Shown here piece after piece: positions 16,933 through 25,882 of a stretch of DNA of 64,000 nucleotides; positions within the stretch are counted from its first letter, which is position 1, and the number at the start of each line of letters is the position of its first letter. The stretch is from NCBI GenBank assembly GCA_025943965.1, contig JAPCWD010000003.1, positions 149,208 to 213,207 of the forward strand. Direction: 5' to 3'. Source of the stretch: Synergistaceae bacterium DZ-S4. GTDB taxonomy: Bacteria > Synergistota > Synergistia > Synergistales > Synergistaceae. The position numbers and the translations under genes were made by a program. Below the pieces are notes generated by a model that did no database searches, was not told where the DNA came from, and worked only from the letters and a program-made list of their open reading frames with translations.

Positions 16933-17800
16933 TTATGAGCCTCCCCTCTATCTTTCCCTCCGCATGCCGGAGTGCATGGCAGCATATATTTACCGCTACT
17001 GGCATCCCAGCTATATGTGCAGGCAGTGTCTCAATATGTGCATCAAGGGCTGTTGTCATTCCGCCGTATCCGCCTGGACCTATGCCAAGTTCATTGACCC
17101 TCTTAAGGATCTCTTTTTCCATCTCAGCGTACTCAGGGATTTGGTGCCTGACACCTTCCGGTTTGAGCAGTGCGCGCTTCGATGCGAGTGCAACAGTTTC
17201 GAAATTGCCGCCGATGCCGATCCCAAGGACTATCGGGGGACACGGGTTGGGACCAGCGGTTTTTACAGCCTCTACCACTGACCTTATGACTCCTTCGGCG
17301 CCGTCCGCAGGCTTCAGCATATATATCCTACTCATGTTTTCGCTTCCCATACCCTTAGGACTGACTGTTATTTTAATATCCTTGCCGGATGTTATTTTCC
17401 AGTGGATGACGGCAGGTGTGTTGTCTCCGCTGTTTTCCCTTCTGAAGACAGGATCTTTGACCACGGACTTGCGAAGATATCCATCCCTGTATGCCCTGCG
17501 GATACCCTCATTTACCGCTTCCTCTATGTTTCCGTCCCTGACGCTGACGCTTTGGCCAATTTCAATAAAAACTACAGCCAGTCCGCAATCCTGACATATC
17601 GGCATATTTTTTTCTGCCGCCAGCTCCGCGTTTTCAAGGATATCCGTGAATGCCTGCCTTGCTATGGGCATCCTTTCCTTATTCAGGGCATCACGGATCA
17701 GCTTTTTTAGCCCGTCAGGAAGAAACATGTTTGCCTTGAGTGCCAGATCACTCACCAGATCAGTGACCTCACAAGCCTGCACCTCATATCTTTCGTTCAT
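16922..17800 (-). CDS. Class I fumarate hydratase / tartrate dehydratase, alpha subunit
   Basis: Large subunit carrying the catalytic [4Fe-4S] cluster. The 292-residue chain has the expected cluster cysteines: CQDCG near 69, NPCPPI near 191 and INICCHALRH near 275. SGDNTPAVIHW near 123 and PKGMGSENMSR near 149 are family signatures. Interconverts fumarate and malate (or dehydrates tartrate) in the cytosol. Start ATG has GGGGGAG upstream. It is the first gene of the alpha-beta pair, about 130 bp after the MFS transporter gene's 3' end. Confidence 0.93.
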   Translation of the reverse strand: MNERYEVQACEVTDLVSDLALKANMFLPDGLKKLIRDALNKERMPIARQAFTDILENAELAAEKNMPICQDCGLAVVFIEIGQSVSVRDGNIEEAVNEGIRRAYRDGYLRKSVVKDPVFRRENSGDNTPAVIHWKITSGKDIKITVSPKGMGSENMSRIYMLKPADGAEGVIRSVVEAVKTAGPNPCPPIVLGIGIGGNFETVALASKRALLKPEGVRHQIPEYAEMEKEILKRVNELGIGPGGYGGMTTALDAHIETLPAHIAGMPVAVNICCHALRHAEGKIEGRLINGC

Positions 17801-17929
17801 ATAACTCCCCCTTTTGCAGCATCAGCACAAGACATCCCTTTACCCCGCAGAGCCAGCCTCATAAATGAGGTCATGGAATTGCGAAGTGAGTAGAAAGGCA
17901 TCGGTGCTTTCAGTATTTATGAAATCCGG

Positions 17930-19162
17930 TTATATTATACGGCGTTTTTTCAATTCTAAATAAAGGTGTATCACAGCGGCAAGATTCAGGATAACTATCA
18001 CAGCAAGGCTTGTCCTGTAGCCTTCCGGGGAAAATTGTCCATCGGCCACAGGATAAAAATCAAGAACGACCCCGATGAACCACTGGAATATGAAGGAAAA
18101 GAGAAAGATTGTAAAATTAAGAAGAGAAAGCACTCTGCCAACCTCATTGGCCTTGTAGAGTTTTCTCATTAAGGGGAAGGAGATCATCGTCATCGTTGAG
18201 AGGAACATCACGATCCCCCACAGAGCAGCAGATCCCCTTCCGTTTTCTACTGCGATGAAACCGAGTACCATAGTAAGGAGAGCTCCTGAATAGAGATACA
18301 TTCTTTCCCATGAAAGGAATCCTCTCTTTTTAAAAAGATCCGCCAGTATTCCGTTAAGGAAGTATCCTGCAGCAGCACCAGTAAAGGCGTACATCATATA
18401 TGTACCCGCTTCAGCCTCTCCCATCCCTGCAACGTCCCTCATCCAGGGCCCGACCCAAAGATACAAATATGCGAACATTACGCTCTGTGCTGCTGTCACC
18501 ACAGGGGCTACGAACCAGAATCTGGGATCTGCAAAAAACGCGACCATCTGTCTTAGCTGTTCTGTAAATGTAGTTTTCTCACCTGATGCCTTATTTCCGT
18601 CCCTAGGGGTGACGAACCATATCGAAACAGCGGTAAGAAGTGTAAAAAGAGCAAGAAATGCAAATACGGTGCGCCACGGAAGTACACTGATCGCAAACCC
18701 GATGGGTTTAGTCGCCACCATACCTCCTATACCGCCTGTCAGGCATTCCAGGCTGTAGACAAGGGGAAGGCGTTCAGATGGCAGCCATTCTGAATATGCT
18801 TTAAAGGCAGCCATAAGGCAACCCGATAACCCTATGCCAGTAAGGGCCCTGGAAAGGATAAGTTGTCCGACGTTTTGGGAATATGCAAAGATCACGGCTC
18901 CTCCGACCGCGAAAAGCATAAAGGGCGCAAGTGTTTTTCGTGCGCCGTAACGGTCAAGCCACACTCCAAGTGGAAACTGTGCAATGCCGAAAGAGATAAG
19001 GTATACGGATGTCATAAATCCAAGATCTGAGGGAGAGAGGGAAAATGTATTCACCAATATTGGCGACATGATGGCATTGGCGCTGCCCAGCAGTACCGAG
19101 ATAAAATACCCAAGCCCAAACGGGATAAAAAGTCTTAAGAAAAGCGGAGAGAGAAGAGACAT
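17930..19162 (-). CDS. MFS transporter
   Basis: A major facilitator protein with about 12 membrane helices. Family cues are GVWLDRYGARKTLAPF near 66 (the loop 2-3 motif), GIGLSGCLMAAFKAYSEWLP near 107-126 and a central cytosolic loop near 195-220 (RDGNKASGEKTTF). It looks like a general uptake/efflux MFS of the oxalate/formate or hexuronate-like type; the substrate is unknown. The start is uncertain: ATG at 19162 follows GGATAAGGAA closely, while an upstream TTG near 19174 has GGAG at a suitable distance. It lies upstream of the fumarase pair on the same strand and may bring in a dicarboxylate, which is inference. Confidence 0.85.
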   Translation of the reverse strand: MSLLSPLFLRLFIPFGLGYFISVLLGSANAIMSPILVNTFSLSPSDLGFMTSVYLISFGIAQFPLGVWLDRYGARKTLAPFMLFAVGGAVIFAYSQNVGQLILSRALTGIGLSGCLMAAFKAYSEWLPSERLPLVYSLECLTGGIGGMVATKPIGFAISVLPWRTVFAFLALFTLLTAVSIWFVTPRDGNKASGEKTTFTEQLRQMVAFFADPRFWFVAPVVTAAQSVMFAYLYLWVGPWMRDVAGMGEAEAGTYMMYAFTGAAAGYFLNGILADLFKKRGFLSWERMYLYSGALLTMVLGFIAVENGRGSAALWGIVMFLSTMTMISFPLMRKLYKANEVGRVLSLLNFTIFLFSFIFQWFIGVVLDFYPVADGQFSPEGYRTSLAVIVILNLAAVIHLYLELKKRRII

Positions 19163-19195
19163 TTCCTTATCCTGCAAAATCAACACTCCAGACAA

Positions 19196-19393
19196 AGTTC
19201 TGAAATCCTTAACATTATAACCAAAGATATCAGTATTTATCGAGTAAAGTTATGAATTTCATATATAAAATATCAAAATTATTTGATTATCGGTCACGGA
19301 CGATATTCAGGCAGGTATCCTGACAGCAAGTATCCAATTACGCTGCTCGCAGAGAGAGTTCCCCGTGAGCGGAAAGCAGTTATGGGAACCCAA
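19196..19393. other. Intergenic region, no gene seen
   Basis: About 200 bp between the MFS gene's 5' end and the repeat structure. It starts very A/T-rich (19250-19280) and may hold the MFS promoter. No reading frame with a ribosome site was found. Confidence 0.4.
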
Positions 19394-19424
19394 AAATGTT
19401 GTGAAGTCAGCGTTGCTTATTGCC
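19394..19424 (+). repeat. 31-bp direct repeat, copy 1
   Basis: Matches 19520-19550 at 30 of 31 positions (one T/C difference). The two copies flank a strong hairpin and sit just past the 3' end of the decarboxylase operon. Confidence 0.85.
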
Positions 19425-19474
19425 ATAAAATCCTGAGCGCCGGCAAGAGGCGGCGATAACGATGCAGCATGAAG

Positions 19475-19518
19475 AAAGAGACCGCTTGGCGTATTAAAAT
19501 ACGCTGAGCGGTCTCTTT
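19475..19518. terminator. Strong hairpin terminator of the methylmalonyl-CoA decarboxylase operon
   Basis: A 12-bp stem (AAAGAGACCGCT / AGCGGTCTCTTT), a 2-nt mismatch, then a 7-bp stem (GCGTATT / AATACGC). The T-run is short on the minus strand (TTTCTT), but the stem is very stable. Confidence 0.75.
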
Positions 19519-19519
19519 C

Positions 19520-19550
19520 AAATGTTGTGAAGTCAGCGCTGCTTATTGCC
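19520..19550 (+). repeat. 31-bp direct repeat, copy 2
   Basis: Partner of 19394-19424, 126 bp apart; ends 10 bp before the beta-subunit stop codon. Confidence 0.85.
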
Positions 19551-19560
19551 GGCGCTCAGT

Positions 19561-20685
19561 TTACTTCGTAAGAAGGGTAAGCATAGCTCCTGCCGCAACT
19601 GCGGTACCAATGACTCCGGCAACGTTGGGGCCCATTGCATGCATCAGGACATAGCTTCCCGGGAATTCCTTGGATACGACCTTCTGGCATACACGTGCGG
19701 CCATCGGAACAGCAGAAACTCCCGCAGCACCTATTACCGGATTTATCTTTCCGCCGGAGACCACTTTCATGAGCTGGCCAAAGAGCACTCCACCGGCTGT
19801 ACTGAAGATGAACGCAATAAGTCCCAATGCAATTATCTTAAGAGTAGCAACAGTAAGGAATGATTCAGCGCTCATTGTGGCTCCGACAGATATGCCGAGG
19901 AATATCGTAGTCGCATTGAGCACCTCGTTCTGGGCAGCAAGAGAGAGACGCTCGGTGCATCCGCATTCACGGAGCAGGTTGCCGAACATGAGCATCCCGA
20001 CAAGGGGGACCGAAGCGGGAAGTACAAGTCCGCAGGAGATGGTCGAAACTATCGGGAAAAGGATGCGCTCTGTCTTTGTAACGGGACGGAGCTGTTCCAT
20101 CTTAATGCCGCGATCCTTTTTCGTCGTCAGAAGCTTGATGACGGGAGGCTGGATAAGAGGCACCAGCGACATATAGCTGTATGCTGCCACAGCGACTGCT
20201 GGAAGTATGTGTTTTGCCAGCTTAGCACAGAGGTATATTGCCGTCGGGCCGTCAGCCCCGCCGATTATCCCTATGCCTGCGGCTTCCTGGATAGTAAAGC
20301 CCATGAACATGGCTCCGATGACTGCAAAGAAAACTCCGATCTGCGCAGCAGCCCCGAGCAGGAACGTTATGGGGTTCGCAAGAAGCGGTCCAAAGTCGGT
20401 CAGAGCACCTATACCCATGAATATGATGACCGGGTAGAGTTCGTGGTCAATGCCGAACTTTACGAAATAGAGGAATCCGCCCGGATCTACGATGCCGGAA
20501 AGCGGCAGGTTTACAAGCAGACATCCGAAAGCGATCGGCATAAGCAGAAGGGGTTCAAAACCCTTCGCGATAGCTAGATAGAGCAGCACAAACGACACTA
20601 TAAGCATAACAAGTGTAGGCATATTAAGGGCGATAAACCCAGACTGCTCAATTACGCCTTTAAGCGCGGTCAAATAGAGATCCAT
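19561..20685 (-). CDS. mmdB: Sodium-translocating decarboxylase beta subunit 1 (MmdB/GcdB/OadB)
   Basis: Membrane subunit that decarboxylates carboxybiotin and pumps sodium ions out of the cell. The 374 residues form about 9-11 helices with the family signatures GIGALTDFGPLLANPITFLLGAAAQ near 101-125, the GIIGGADGPTAIYLC motif near 147-161 with its conserved Asp, and AAGVSAVPMAARV near 327. It is the last gene of the mutase/decarboxylase operon. A very similar second copy lies at 59671-60795. Strong GGGAGG precedes the ATG; the neighbours identify the substrate as methylmalonyl-CoA. Confidence 0.95.
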   Translation of the reverse strand: MDLYLTALKGVIEQSGFIALNMPTLVMLIVSFVLLYLAIAKGFEPLLLMPIAFGCLLVNLPLSGIVDPGGFLYFVKFGIDHELYPVIIFMGIGALTDFGPLLANPITFLLGAAAQIGVFFAVIGAMFMGFTIQEAAGIGIIGGADGPTAIYLCAKLAKHILPAVAVAAYSYMSLVPLIQPPVIKLLTTKKDRGIKMEQLRPVTKTERILFPIVSTISCGLVLPASVPLVGMLMFGNLLRECGCTERLSLAAQNEVLNATTIFLGISVGATMSAESFLTVATLKIIALGLIAFIFSTAGGVLFGQLMKVVSGGKINPVIGAAGVSAVPMAARVCQKVVSKEFPGSYVLMHAMGPNVAGVIGTAVAAGAMLTLLTK

Positions 20686-20721
20686 TTAATTTCCCTCCCT
20701 GGAAAGTCCTGCCAAAGCAGA

Positions 20722-21126
20722 CTAACCGATAACCAGGAGAGTATCGCCAGTATTGACAGAATCTCCTTCCTTACAGCCAAGCTGAGTGACTGTTCCTGCC
20801 GAGGGAGCATAAATTTCATTCTCCATCTTCATCGCTTCAAGGATAAGGACAAGCTGTCCTGCTGTTACGGGAGCGCCCTGGGAGACAAGGATCTTAAGCA
20901 CCTTTCCGGGCATCGGTGCTTCGATCGCGCCGGCTCCGCCTGCTATCGGTGCGGGTGCTGCCGCGGGTGCAGGTACCGCAACCGGTGCGGGAGCTGCCAC
21001 AGGCGCGGGTGCTGCCACGGGCGCTGCTGCGGGTACCTGAGCTGCTGCCGGTGCTCCTGCGCCCATTTCTTCTACATCTACGTCGTATGCCTTACCATTT
21101 ACTGTAACCCTGTATTTGCGTGCCAT
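20722..21126 (-). CDS. mmdC: Biotin carrier protein of methylmalonyl-CoA decarboxylase
   Basis: The mobile biotin domain that shuttles carboxyl groups from the alpha subunit to the membrane beta subunit. The 134 residues comprise an N-terminal beta segment (MARKYRVTVNGKAYDVDVEE), a flexible Ala/Pro-rich linker at about 24-66, then a biotinyl domain with the EAMKMEN motif. Its lysine (Lys100) is the biotinylation site. GAGGAGG precedes the ATG. It lies between the delta and beta genes. Confidence 0.95.
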   Translation of the reverse strand: MARKYRVTVNGKAYDVDVEEMGAGAPAAAQVPAAAPVAAPAPVAAPAPVAVPAPAAAPAPIAGGAGAIEAPMPGKVLKILVSQGAPVTAGQLVLILEAMKMENEIYAPSAGTVTQLGCKEGDSVNTGDTLLVIG

Positions 21127-21166
21127 CAGAGAAAAACCTCCTCAATAATTTTGTAAAAGTTATTTG

Positions 21167-21562
21167 TTAATCCTGAAAACCTTCTGTGTTCTGGATCCTG
21201 CCTACAAATTTCCAACCGGACCCGGCCGGAGCTTTTGCAGGAGCAAAAGAAACGACCCTCGCCGCGCTTCCGCACATAGCTGAAATAGCCGCAGATATGA
21301 CTGCCAGCAGGACTCCGTCATCTTCTGCCGAAGGAGCGGCTACTGCCTGTACTGCAGCAGGAGGGGTCGGTGCCGACTGTGCTGCGGGGGCTGATGCAGT
21401 ATCTTTTTTGCTTCTGTCTATAGCGTTGCATACATGCTTCATTCCCATCATTACCAGCATAAGGCCTATAATGACAATAAACACTATGCTGAAGGCAATA
21501 AAGGACATTACGAGACCGCCGCCTACACCTGTGAAATGGGAAGCAATTGAACTTTCAGTCAT
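21167..21562 (-). CDS. mmdD: Decarboxylase delta/gamma subunit (OadG/MmdD family)
   Basis: Assembly and anchor subunit of the sodium pump. The 131 residues have one N-terminal membrane helix (about 18-41, FIAFSIVFIVIIGLMLVM), an Ala/Pro/Ser-rich linker near 53-78, and a C-terminal segment (GVLLAVISAAISAM to GSGWKFVGRIQNTEGF) typical of the longer OadG/MmdD proteins that bind the alpha subunit. The A/G-rich site AAGGGGG precedes the ATG. A shorter version lacking the tail is encoded at 60797-60988 beside the second beta subunit. Confidence 0.9.
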   Translation of the reverse strand: MTESSIASHFTGVGGGLVMSFIAFSIVFIVIIGLMLVMMGMKHVCNAIDRSKKDTASAPAAQSAPTPPAAVQAVAAPSAEDDGVLLAVISAAISAMCGSAARVVSFAPAKAPAGSGWKFVGRIQNTEGFQD

Positions 21563-21575
21563 TCAATACGCCCCC

Positions 21576-23135
21576 TTAGTTGGGCAGGATGCCATGTTTG
21601 CGCTTCGGACGAAGCTCGCACTTGGATTCTGTCATAACAAGAGCCTGGTAGAGAGCGGGGCGTGTTTCCTCGGGGAGGATCACCCTGTCTACAAAACCGC
21701 GGGCTGCCGCACAGTAGGGGTTCGCAAATGCCTCTTTGTATTCCTCTATTTTCTGAGCTCTCATCGCTTCTTTATCTTCTGCCGCATCAATGTCCTTGCG
21801 GAAAATGATGTTCGCGGCGCCTTCTGCTCCCATGACCGCTATCTGAGCCTGTGGCCATGCCAGAACAACGTCTGCTCCGAGGTCTTTGCTGCACATGCCG
21901 AGGTATGATCCGCCGTAAGCCTTGCGGAGGACTATCGTGATCTTAGGGGCAGTGGCTTCGCTGTAAGCGTAAAGGAGTTTCGCTCCGTGACGGATTATGC
22001 CGCCCATTTCCTGGTTGAGTCCGGGCAGGTATCCTGGAACGTCCTCGAAGGTTACGATAGGAATGTTGAATGCATCGCAGATGCGGATATGGCGGCTTGC
22101 CTTGTCGGAAGCATCGATATCAAGGCATCCTGCCATAAACTTCGCCTGGTTTGCAATGATACCTATAGATCTTCCGCCGACCCTTGCAAAGCCTGTAACG
22201 ATATTGCGCGCGTACATTTCCTGGACTTCACAGAAATCTCCGTTGTCAACGACCTTTCTGATGACGTCGCGGACATCGTATCCCTTGTTGGGATTGGTCG
22301 GGACCATCTCGCGGAGTGAGGGATCCATGCGTGCGGGATCATCGCCTGTTTCGATGAAGGGAGGTTCTTCCATGTTGTTGCTGGGCAGATAGCTGAGAAC
22401 TTTCCTGGCCTGTGCGTAGCATTCAGCCTCGTCTTTGGCGAAGAAGTGAGCACACCCTGATGTGGCGTTGTGAGCCCTTGCTCCGCCGATCTGCTCCGAT
22501 GTTACGTCCTCGCCGGTTACCGCCTTGATGACCTGGGGACCGGTTATGTGCATGATACCGATCTTGTCGACCATAAATACAAAGTCAGTGAGCGCCGGGC
22601 TGTAAACAGCTCCGCCTGCGCAGGGACCGGCAATTATGGAGAACTGGGGGATAACACCGCTTGCCTTTACGTTCTTGAAGAAAATGTTTCCGTATCCGGA
22701 GAGAGCATCTACCGCTTCCTGGATACGGGCTCCGCCTGAATCGTTGATGCCGATGCAGGGTGCTCCGTTGGTGAGGGCAAGATCGAGTACTTTACAGATC
22801 TTCTTTGCATGCATTTCACCAAGTGAACCGCCCATTACTGTGAAGTCCTGGCTGAATACATATACAATACGCCCGTCAATAGTACCGTACCCGGTAACTA
22901 CACCGTCGCCGAGAAAGACTGTGTCCTGGAGCCCGAAGTTAACACAGCGGTGCTCTACAAACTCATCGATCTCAACAAAGCTTCCGGGGTCGAGAATTGC
23001 GTCGATCCGCTCACGTGCGGTCATCTTGCCCTTCTCGTGCTGTTTGGCAATGGCTTTTGCTCCACCGCCCTGTACGGCCTTTTCCCGCTTTTCAACGAGA
23101 CTCGCGCACAGTTCGTCAATCGTCTTGTCCGCCAT
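21576..23135 (-). CDS. mmdA: Methylmalonyl-CoA decarboxylase alpha subunit (carboxyltransferase)
   Basis: Transfers the carboxyl group of (S)-methylmalonyl-CoA to biotin, giving propionyl-CoA. The 519-residue carboxyltransferase has two crotonase-like halves. Visible are GKMTARERIDAILDPGSF near 50, QDFTVMGGSLGEMHAKKI near 115, INDSGGARIQEAVDALSGYGNIF near 145, AGPCAGGAVYSPALTDF, and in the second half PGYLPGLNQEMGGIIRHGAKLLYAYSEATAPKITIVLRKAYGGSY. Start ATG 23135 lies 9-10 bp after AGGAGG. It sits between the epimerase and delta genes; the 97-bp gap upstream holds a hairpin that may tune expression. Confidence 0.96.
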   Translation of the reverse strand: MADKTIDELCASLVEKREKAVQGGGAKAIAKQHEKGKMTARERIDAILDPGSFVEIDEFVEHRCVNFGLQDTVFLGDGVVTGYGTIDGRIVYVFSQDFTVMGGSLGEMHAKKICKVLDLALTNGAPCIGINDSGGARIQEAVDALSGYGNIFFKNVKASGVIPQFSIIAGPCAGGAVYSPALTDFVFMVDKIGIMHITGPQVIKAVTGEDVTSEQIGGARAHNATSGCAHFFAKDEAECYAQARKVLSYLPSNNMEEPPFIETGDDPARMDPSLREMVPTNPNKGYDVRDVIRKVVDNGDFCEVQEMYARNIVTGFARVGGRSIGIIANQAKFMAGCLDIDASDKASRHIRICDAFNIPIVTFEDVPGYLPGLNQEMGGIIRHGAKLLYAYSEATAPKITIVLRKAYGGSYLGMCSKDLGADVVLAWPQAQIAVMGAEGAANIIFRKDIDAAEDKEAMRAQKIEEYKEAFANPYCAAARGFVDRVILPEETRPALYQALVMTESKCELRPKRKHGILPN

Positions 23136-23184
23136 TACTACTAACCTCCTTGATGTTCTGAAACTTTCGGTACTTTTTAGCAAA

Positions 23185-23216
23185 GACTCCCGTGCTGCAG
23201 ATACAGCACGGGGGTC
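23185..23216 (-). promoter_or_regulatory. Intercistronic hairpin between mce and mmdA
   Basis: GACCCCCGTGCTG / CAGCACGGGAGTC, 13-bp nearly perfect stem with a 6-nt loop on the minus strand, about 50 nt before the mmdA ATG. No clean T-run follows (TTTGCT), so it is more likely a processing or mRNA-stability element than a full terminator. Confidence 0.6.
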
Positions 23217-23231
23217 CTTCTTAACTCAATA

Positions 23232-23633
23232 TTAGCGTTCGCTCAGTTCGAGCAGGATGCCTCCGGTCGCCTTAGGATGGATAAAGGCGATCTTTGCACC
23301 GCCCGCGCCGAGGCGGGGCTTCTCATCGATAAGGCGAATACCTTTTTCCTTGAGCTCCGCAAGTGTTGCCTCGAGGTCATCGACCCTGATAGCCATATGG
23401 TGGATGCCTTCGCCCTTTGCTTCGATAAACTTCGCTACGGGACTTTCGGGGCTTGTGGCTTCAAGAAGTTCAACTTCAGTGTCCTTAAGGGGCAGGAATG
23501 CTGTTTTCACCTTCTGCTCAACAACTTCTTCCACTCCGTGACATTTGATGCCAAGTGTGGCTTCCCAAAGCTTGAGGGACTCATCAATGCTTTTGACCGC
23601 TATTCCTATGTGGTCGATAACTGTCGGTTTCAT
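23232..23633 (-). CDS. mce: Methylmalonyl-CoA epimerase
   Basis: Interconverts (R)- and (S)-methylmalonyl-CoA, joining the mutase to the decarboxylase. The 133-residue vicinal-oxygen-chelate protein has metal-ligand histidines and glutamate in the expected places: IDHIGIAV near 6-13, [13 protein letters not shown] near 74-86, and ILLELSE at the C-terminus, with [15 protein letters not shown] before it. It starts 3 bp after the small mutase subunit stop, showing co-translation, with a weak GAGGCG ribosome site. Confidence 0.95.
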   Translation of the reverse strand: MKPTVIDHIGIAVKSIDESLKLWEATLGIKCHGVEEVVEQKVKTAFLPLKDTEVELLEATSPESPVAKFIEAKGEGIHHMAIRVDDLEATLAELKEKGIRLIDEKPRLGAGGAKIAFIHPKATGGILLELSER

Positions 23634-23636
23634 TTT

Positions 23637-24050
23637 CTACGCCTCTTTCGCTCTCTTCTCGGCGACTGCCTTTTCAAGCCAGGCGATCGTCTCTGTCGTT
23701 GGCGTGCCGGGTCCGAAGATCGCTCCGGCTCCGAATCCCAAAAGCGTGGGATAGTCTGTTTCGGGGATGACTCCGCCGCCAAAGACTATTATGTCGCTTG
23801 CGTTCTTTTCCTTGAGCAGGTCGATGATCGCCTTAAAGCAGTACTCATGGGCTCCTGAAAGTATGCTTATCCCTATTGCATCGGCATCTTCCTGGATCGC
23901 TGTGGCGACGATCTGCTCGGGTGTCTGACGAAGTCCTGTATATATTACTTCCATGCCTGCGTCCCTGAAGGCTCTGGCGACGACTTTTGCTCCGCGGTCA
24001 TGGCCATCGAGTCCTGGTTTCGCAACAACTACGCGAATTTTACGGTCCAT
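23637..24050 (-). CDS. Methylmalonyl-CoA mutase, small subunit / cobalamin-binding domain
   Basis: The separately encoded B12-binding C-terminal domain of the mutase. The 137 residues have the diagnostic D-X-H-X-X-G motif as KPGLDGHDRG (residues 11-20; His17 is the lower cobalt ligand), then DAIGISILSGAH near 76 and IVFGGGVIPETDYPTLLGFGAGAIFGPG near 102-129. Start ATG follows AGGAGG. It lies between the large subunit and the epimerase. Splitting the mutase into two genes is typical of archaea and many anaerobes. Confidence 0.95.
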   Translation of the reverse strand: MDRKIRVVVAKPGLDGHDRGAKVVARAFRDAGMEVIYTGLRQTPEQIVATAIQEDADAIGISILSGAHEYCFKAIIDLLKEKNASDIIVFGGGVIPETDYPTLLGFGAGAIFGPGTPTTETIAWLEKAVAEKRAKEA

Positions 24051-24083
24051 CTTTTTTTCCTCCTTATCAGCTCTTCAGAAAAC

Positions 24084-25763
24084 CTAAAGAACCACGTTTT
24101 CCTTGTACTCGCCAAATACTTCGCGAAGAACACCGCAGATCTCGCCTTCTGTTGCATAATGGCGTACTGCATCAAGAATGAGGGGCATGAGGTTCTCTTC
24201 GCCCTGGGCGCCCTTGCGTACGGCTTCGAGGCAATCCCTGACTTTGACATTGTCCCGGTTTTCTTTCATTGCGCGAAGTTTCTTTATCTGGTTTACTCCA
24301 ACGCTTGCGTCGACTTTAAGGAGTTTGCGCTCAGACATGTCTTCTTCTATCTGGAACTTGTTGACTCCGACGATGATGCGGTCTCCGGACTCGATAGACT
24401 TCTGGTACTGGTAGGCGGCATCCTGGATATTCTTCTGTGGATAGCCTTTTTCGATCGCGGTCATCATTCCGCCCATTTCGTCTATCTTGTTGATGTACTC
24501 CCAGGCTCCGTCTTCGATCTGCTTTGTGAGAGATTCGACAGCGTAGCTTCCTGCGAGAGGATCGACCGTGTTGGTTATTCCTGACTCGTATGCAACTATC
24601 TGCTGAGTACGGAGAGCGATGCGGACCGATTTGTCCGTCGGAAGGGCAAGAGCTTCGTCAAGGCTGTTGGTGTGGAGCGACTGGGTCCCTCCGCAAACCG
24701 CCGCCATCGTCTGGATACTGACGCGAACGATGTTGTTCTCAGCCTGCTGTGCCGTAAGTGTGCATCCCGCTGTTTGCGTATGGAAGCGGAGCATCTGGGC
24801 GCTCTTGTCAGTTACTCCGAAGCGTTCCTTCATGATCTTTGCCCATATCTTGCGTGCCGCGCGGAACTTGGCGACCTCTTCGAGGAAATCGTTATGCGAG
24901 TTGAAGAAGAAGGAGAGGCGTTTGCCGAACACGTTCGGATCCTGTCCCGATTTGATGGCTGCTTCAATGTATGCTATACCGTCTGCAAGGGTAAATGCGA
25001 CTTCCTGTACCGCTGTTGATCCTGCTTCCCTGATGTGGTAGCCGGAAATCGAGATGGTGTTCCACTTGGGGATGTTGTTGCTGCAGAACTCAAAAATATC
25101 GGTGATCAGGCGCATCGAAGGCTTGGGAGGGAATATGTATGTTCCCCTGGCGATGTATTCCTTGAGGATGTCGTTCTGGATGGTGCCTGAAAGCTCGCAC
25201 ATCGGCACACCCTGCTTTTCAGCGACTGCGATGTACATAGCAAGCAGTACCGACGCAGGTGCATTGATCGTCATTGATGTTGAGACCTTGTCAAGCGGGA
25301 TCTGGTCAAAGAGTATCTCTGCATCTGCAAGGCTGTCTATCGCAACTCCGACTTTGCCGCATTCTCCGACCGCCATGGGGTCGTCTGAGTCGTAACCGAT
25401 CTGGGTGGGAAGGTCAAAGGCTACTGAAAGGCCTGTCGTCCCCTGGCCCAGAAGATAGCGGTAACGTCTGTTGGAATCTTCTGCTGTTGCAAAGCCGGCA
25501 TACTGGCGCATCGTCCAAAAACGGCCGCGGTACATTGTTGGCTGAACTCCCCTTGTATAAGGATACTGTCCTGGAAAGCCAAGATCTTTTGAATAATCAA
25601 GGCCTTCAAGATCCTGAGGGGTATATGTCCTTTTGAGGGGGATACCTCCTCCTGTCGTGAAGTTGTCCTTCCTTTCAGGGTTTTTCGCCAATGTCTTAGC
25701 TACTGATCCTTCGTAGCACTTGCTTCCTTCTTCCACTTCCTGGAGCTGTTTTGGGTCAAACAC
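24084..25763 (-). CDS. Methylmalonyl-CoA mutase, large (catalytic) subunit
   Basis: Catalyses the B12-dependent rearrangement of succinyl-CoA to (R)-methylmalonyl-CoA. The 559-residue TIM barrel shows the family markers [43 protein letters not shown] near 83-126 in part, [19 protein letters not shown] near 165, [11 protein letters not shown] near 300 and [22 protein letters not shown] near 330-350. The start codon is GTG at 25763 behind AAGGAGG. The cobalamin domain is the next gene, 33 bp downstream. First gene of the operon, with a good promoter. Confidence 0.96.
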   Translation of the reverse strand: MFDPKQLQEVEEGSKCYEGSVAKTLAKNPERKDNFTTGGGIPLKRTYTPQDLEGLDYSKDLGFPGQYPYTRGVQPTMYRGRFWTMRQYAGFATAEDSNRRYRYLLGQGTTGLSVAFDLPTQIGYDSDDPMAVGECGKVGVAIDSLADAEILFDQIPLDKVSTSMTINAPASVLLAMYIAVAEKQGVPMCELSGTIQNDILKEYIARGTYIFPPKPSMRLITDIFEFCSNNIPKWNTISISGYHIREAGSTAVQEVAFTLADGIAYIEAAIKSGQDPNVFGKRLSFFFNSHNDFLEEVAKFRAARKIWAKIMKERFGVTDKSAQMLRFHTQTAGCTLTAQQAENNIVRVSIQTMAAVCGGTQSLHTNSLDEALALPTDKSVRIALRTQQIVAYESGITNTVDPLAGSYAVESLTKQIEDGAWEYINKIDEMGGMMTAIEKGYPQKNIQDAAYQYQKSIESGDRIIVGVNKFQIEEDMSERKLLKVDASVGVNQIKKLRAMKENRDNVKVRDCLEAVRKGAQGEENLMPLILDAVRHYATEGEICGVLREVFGEYKENVVL

Positions 25764-25853
25764 TTACTCCGCCTCCTTATGAAACATTTCGTGACCGTTT
25801 TGGGAACTGATCACCTGCACACATGATTGGGTCGTAAAAAATCACACCGTACT

Positions 25854-25882
25854 ATTATCAGCCAGGTTTGCGAAAATTGCAA
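25854..25882 (-). promoter_or_regulatory. Promoter of the mutase/decarboxylase operon
   Basis: Minus-strand TTGCAA (25877-25882), 17-bp spacer, GATAAT (25854-25859), about 85 bp upstream of the GTG start of the mutase large subunit. Confidence 0.6.

Larger units (their letters stand above)
19434..19558. repeat. 13-bp inverted repeat enclosing the hairpin
   Basis: TGAGCGCCGGCAA at 19434-19446 is the exact reverse complement of TTGCCGGCGCTCA at 19546-19558. The right arm overlaps the end of direct-repeat copy 2 and reaches the beta-subunit stop codon. Confidence 0.8.

Noticed and set aside
19394..19558. CRISPR array
   Set aside because: Only two repeat copies, spaced 126 bp apart with a terminator hairpin in between; no cas genes in the window.
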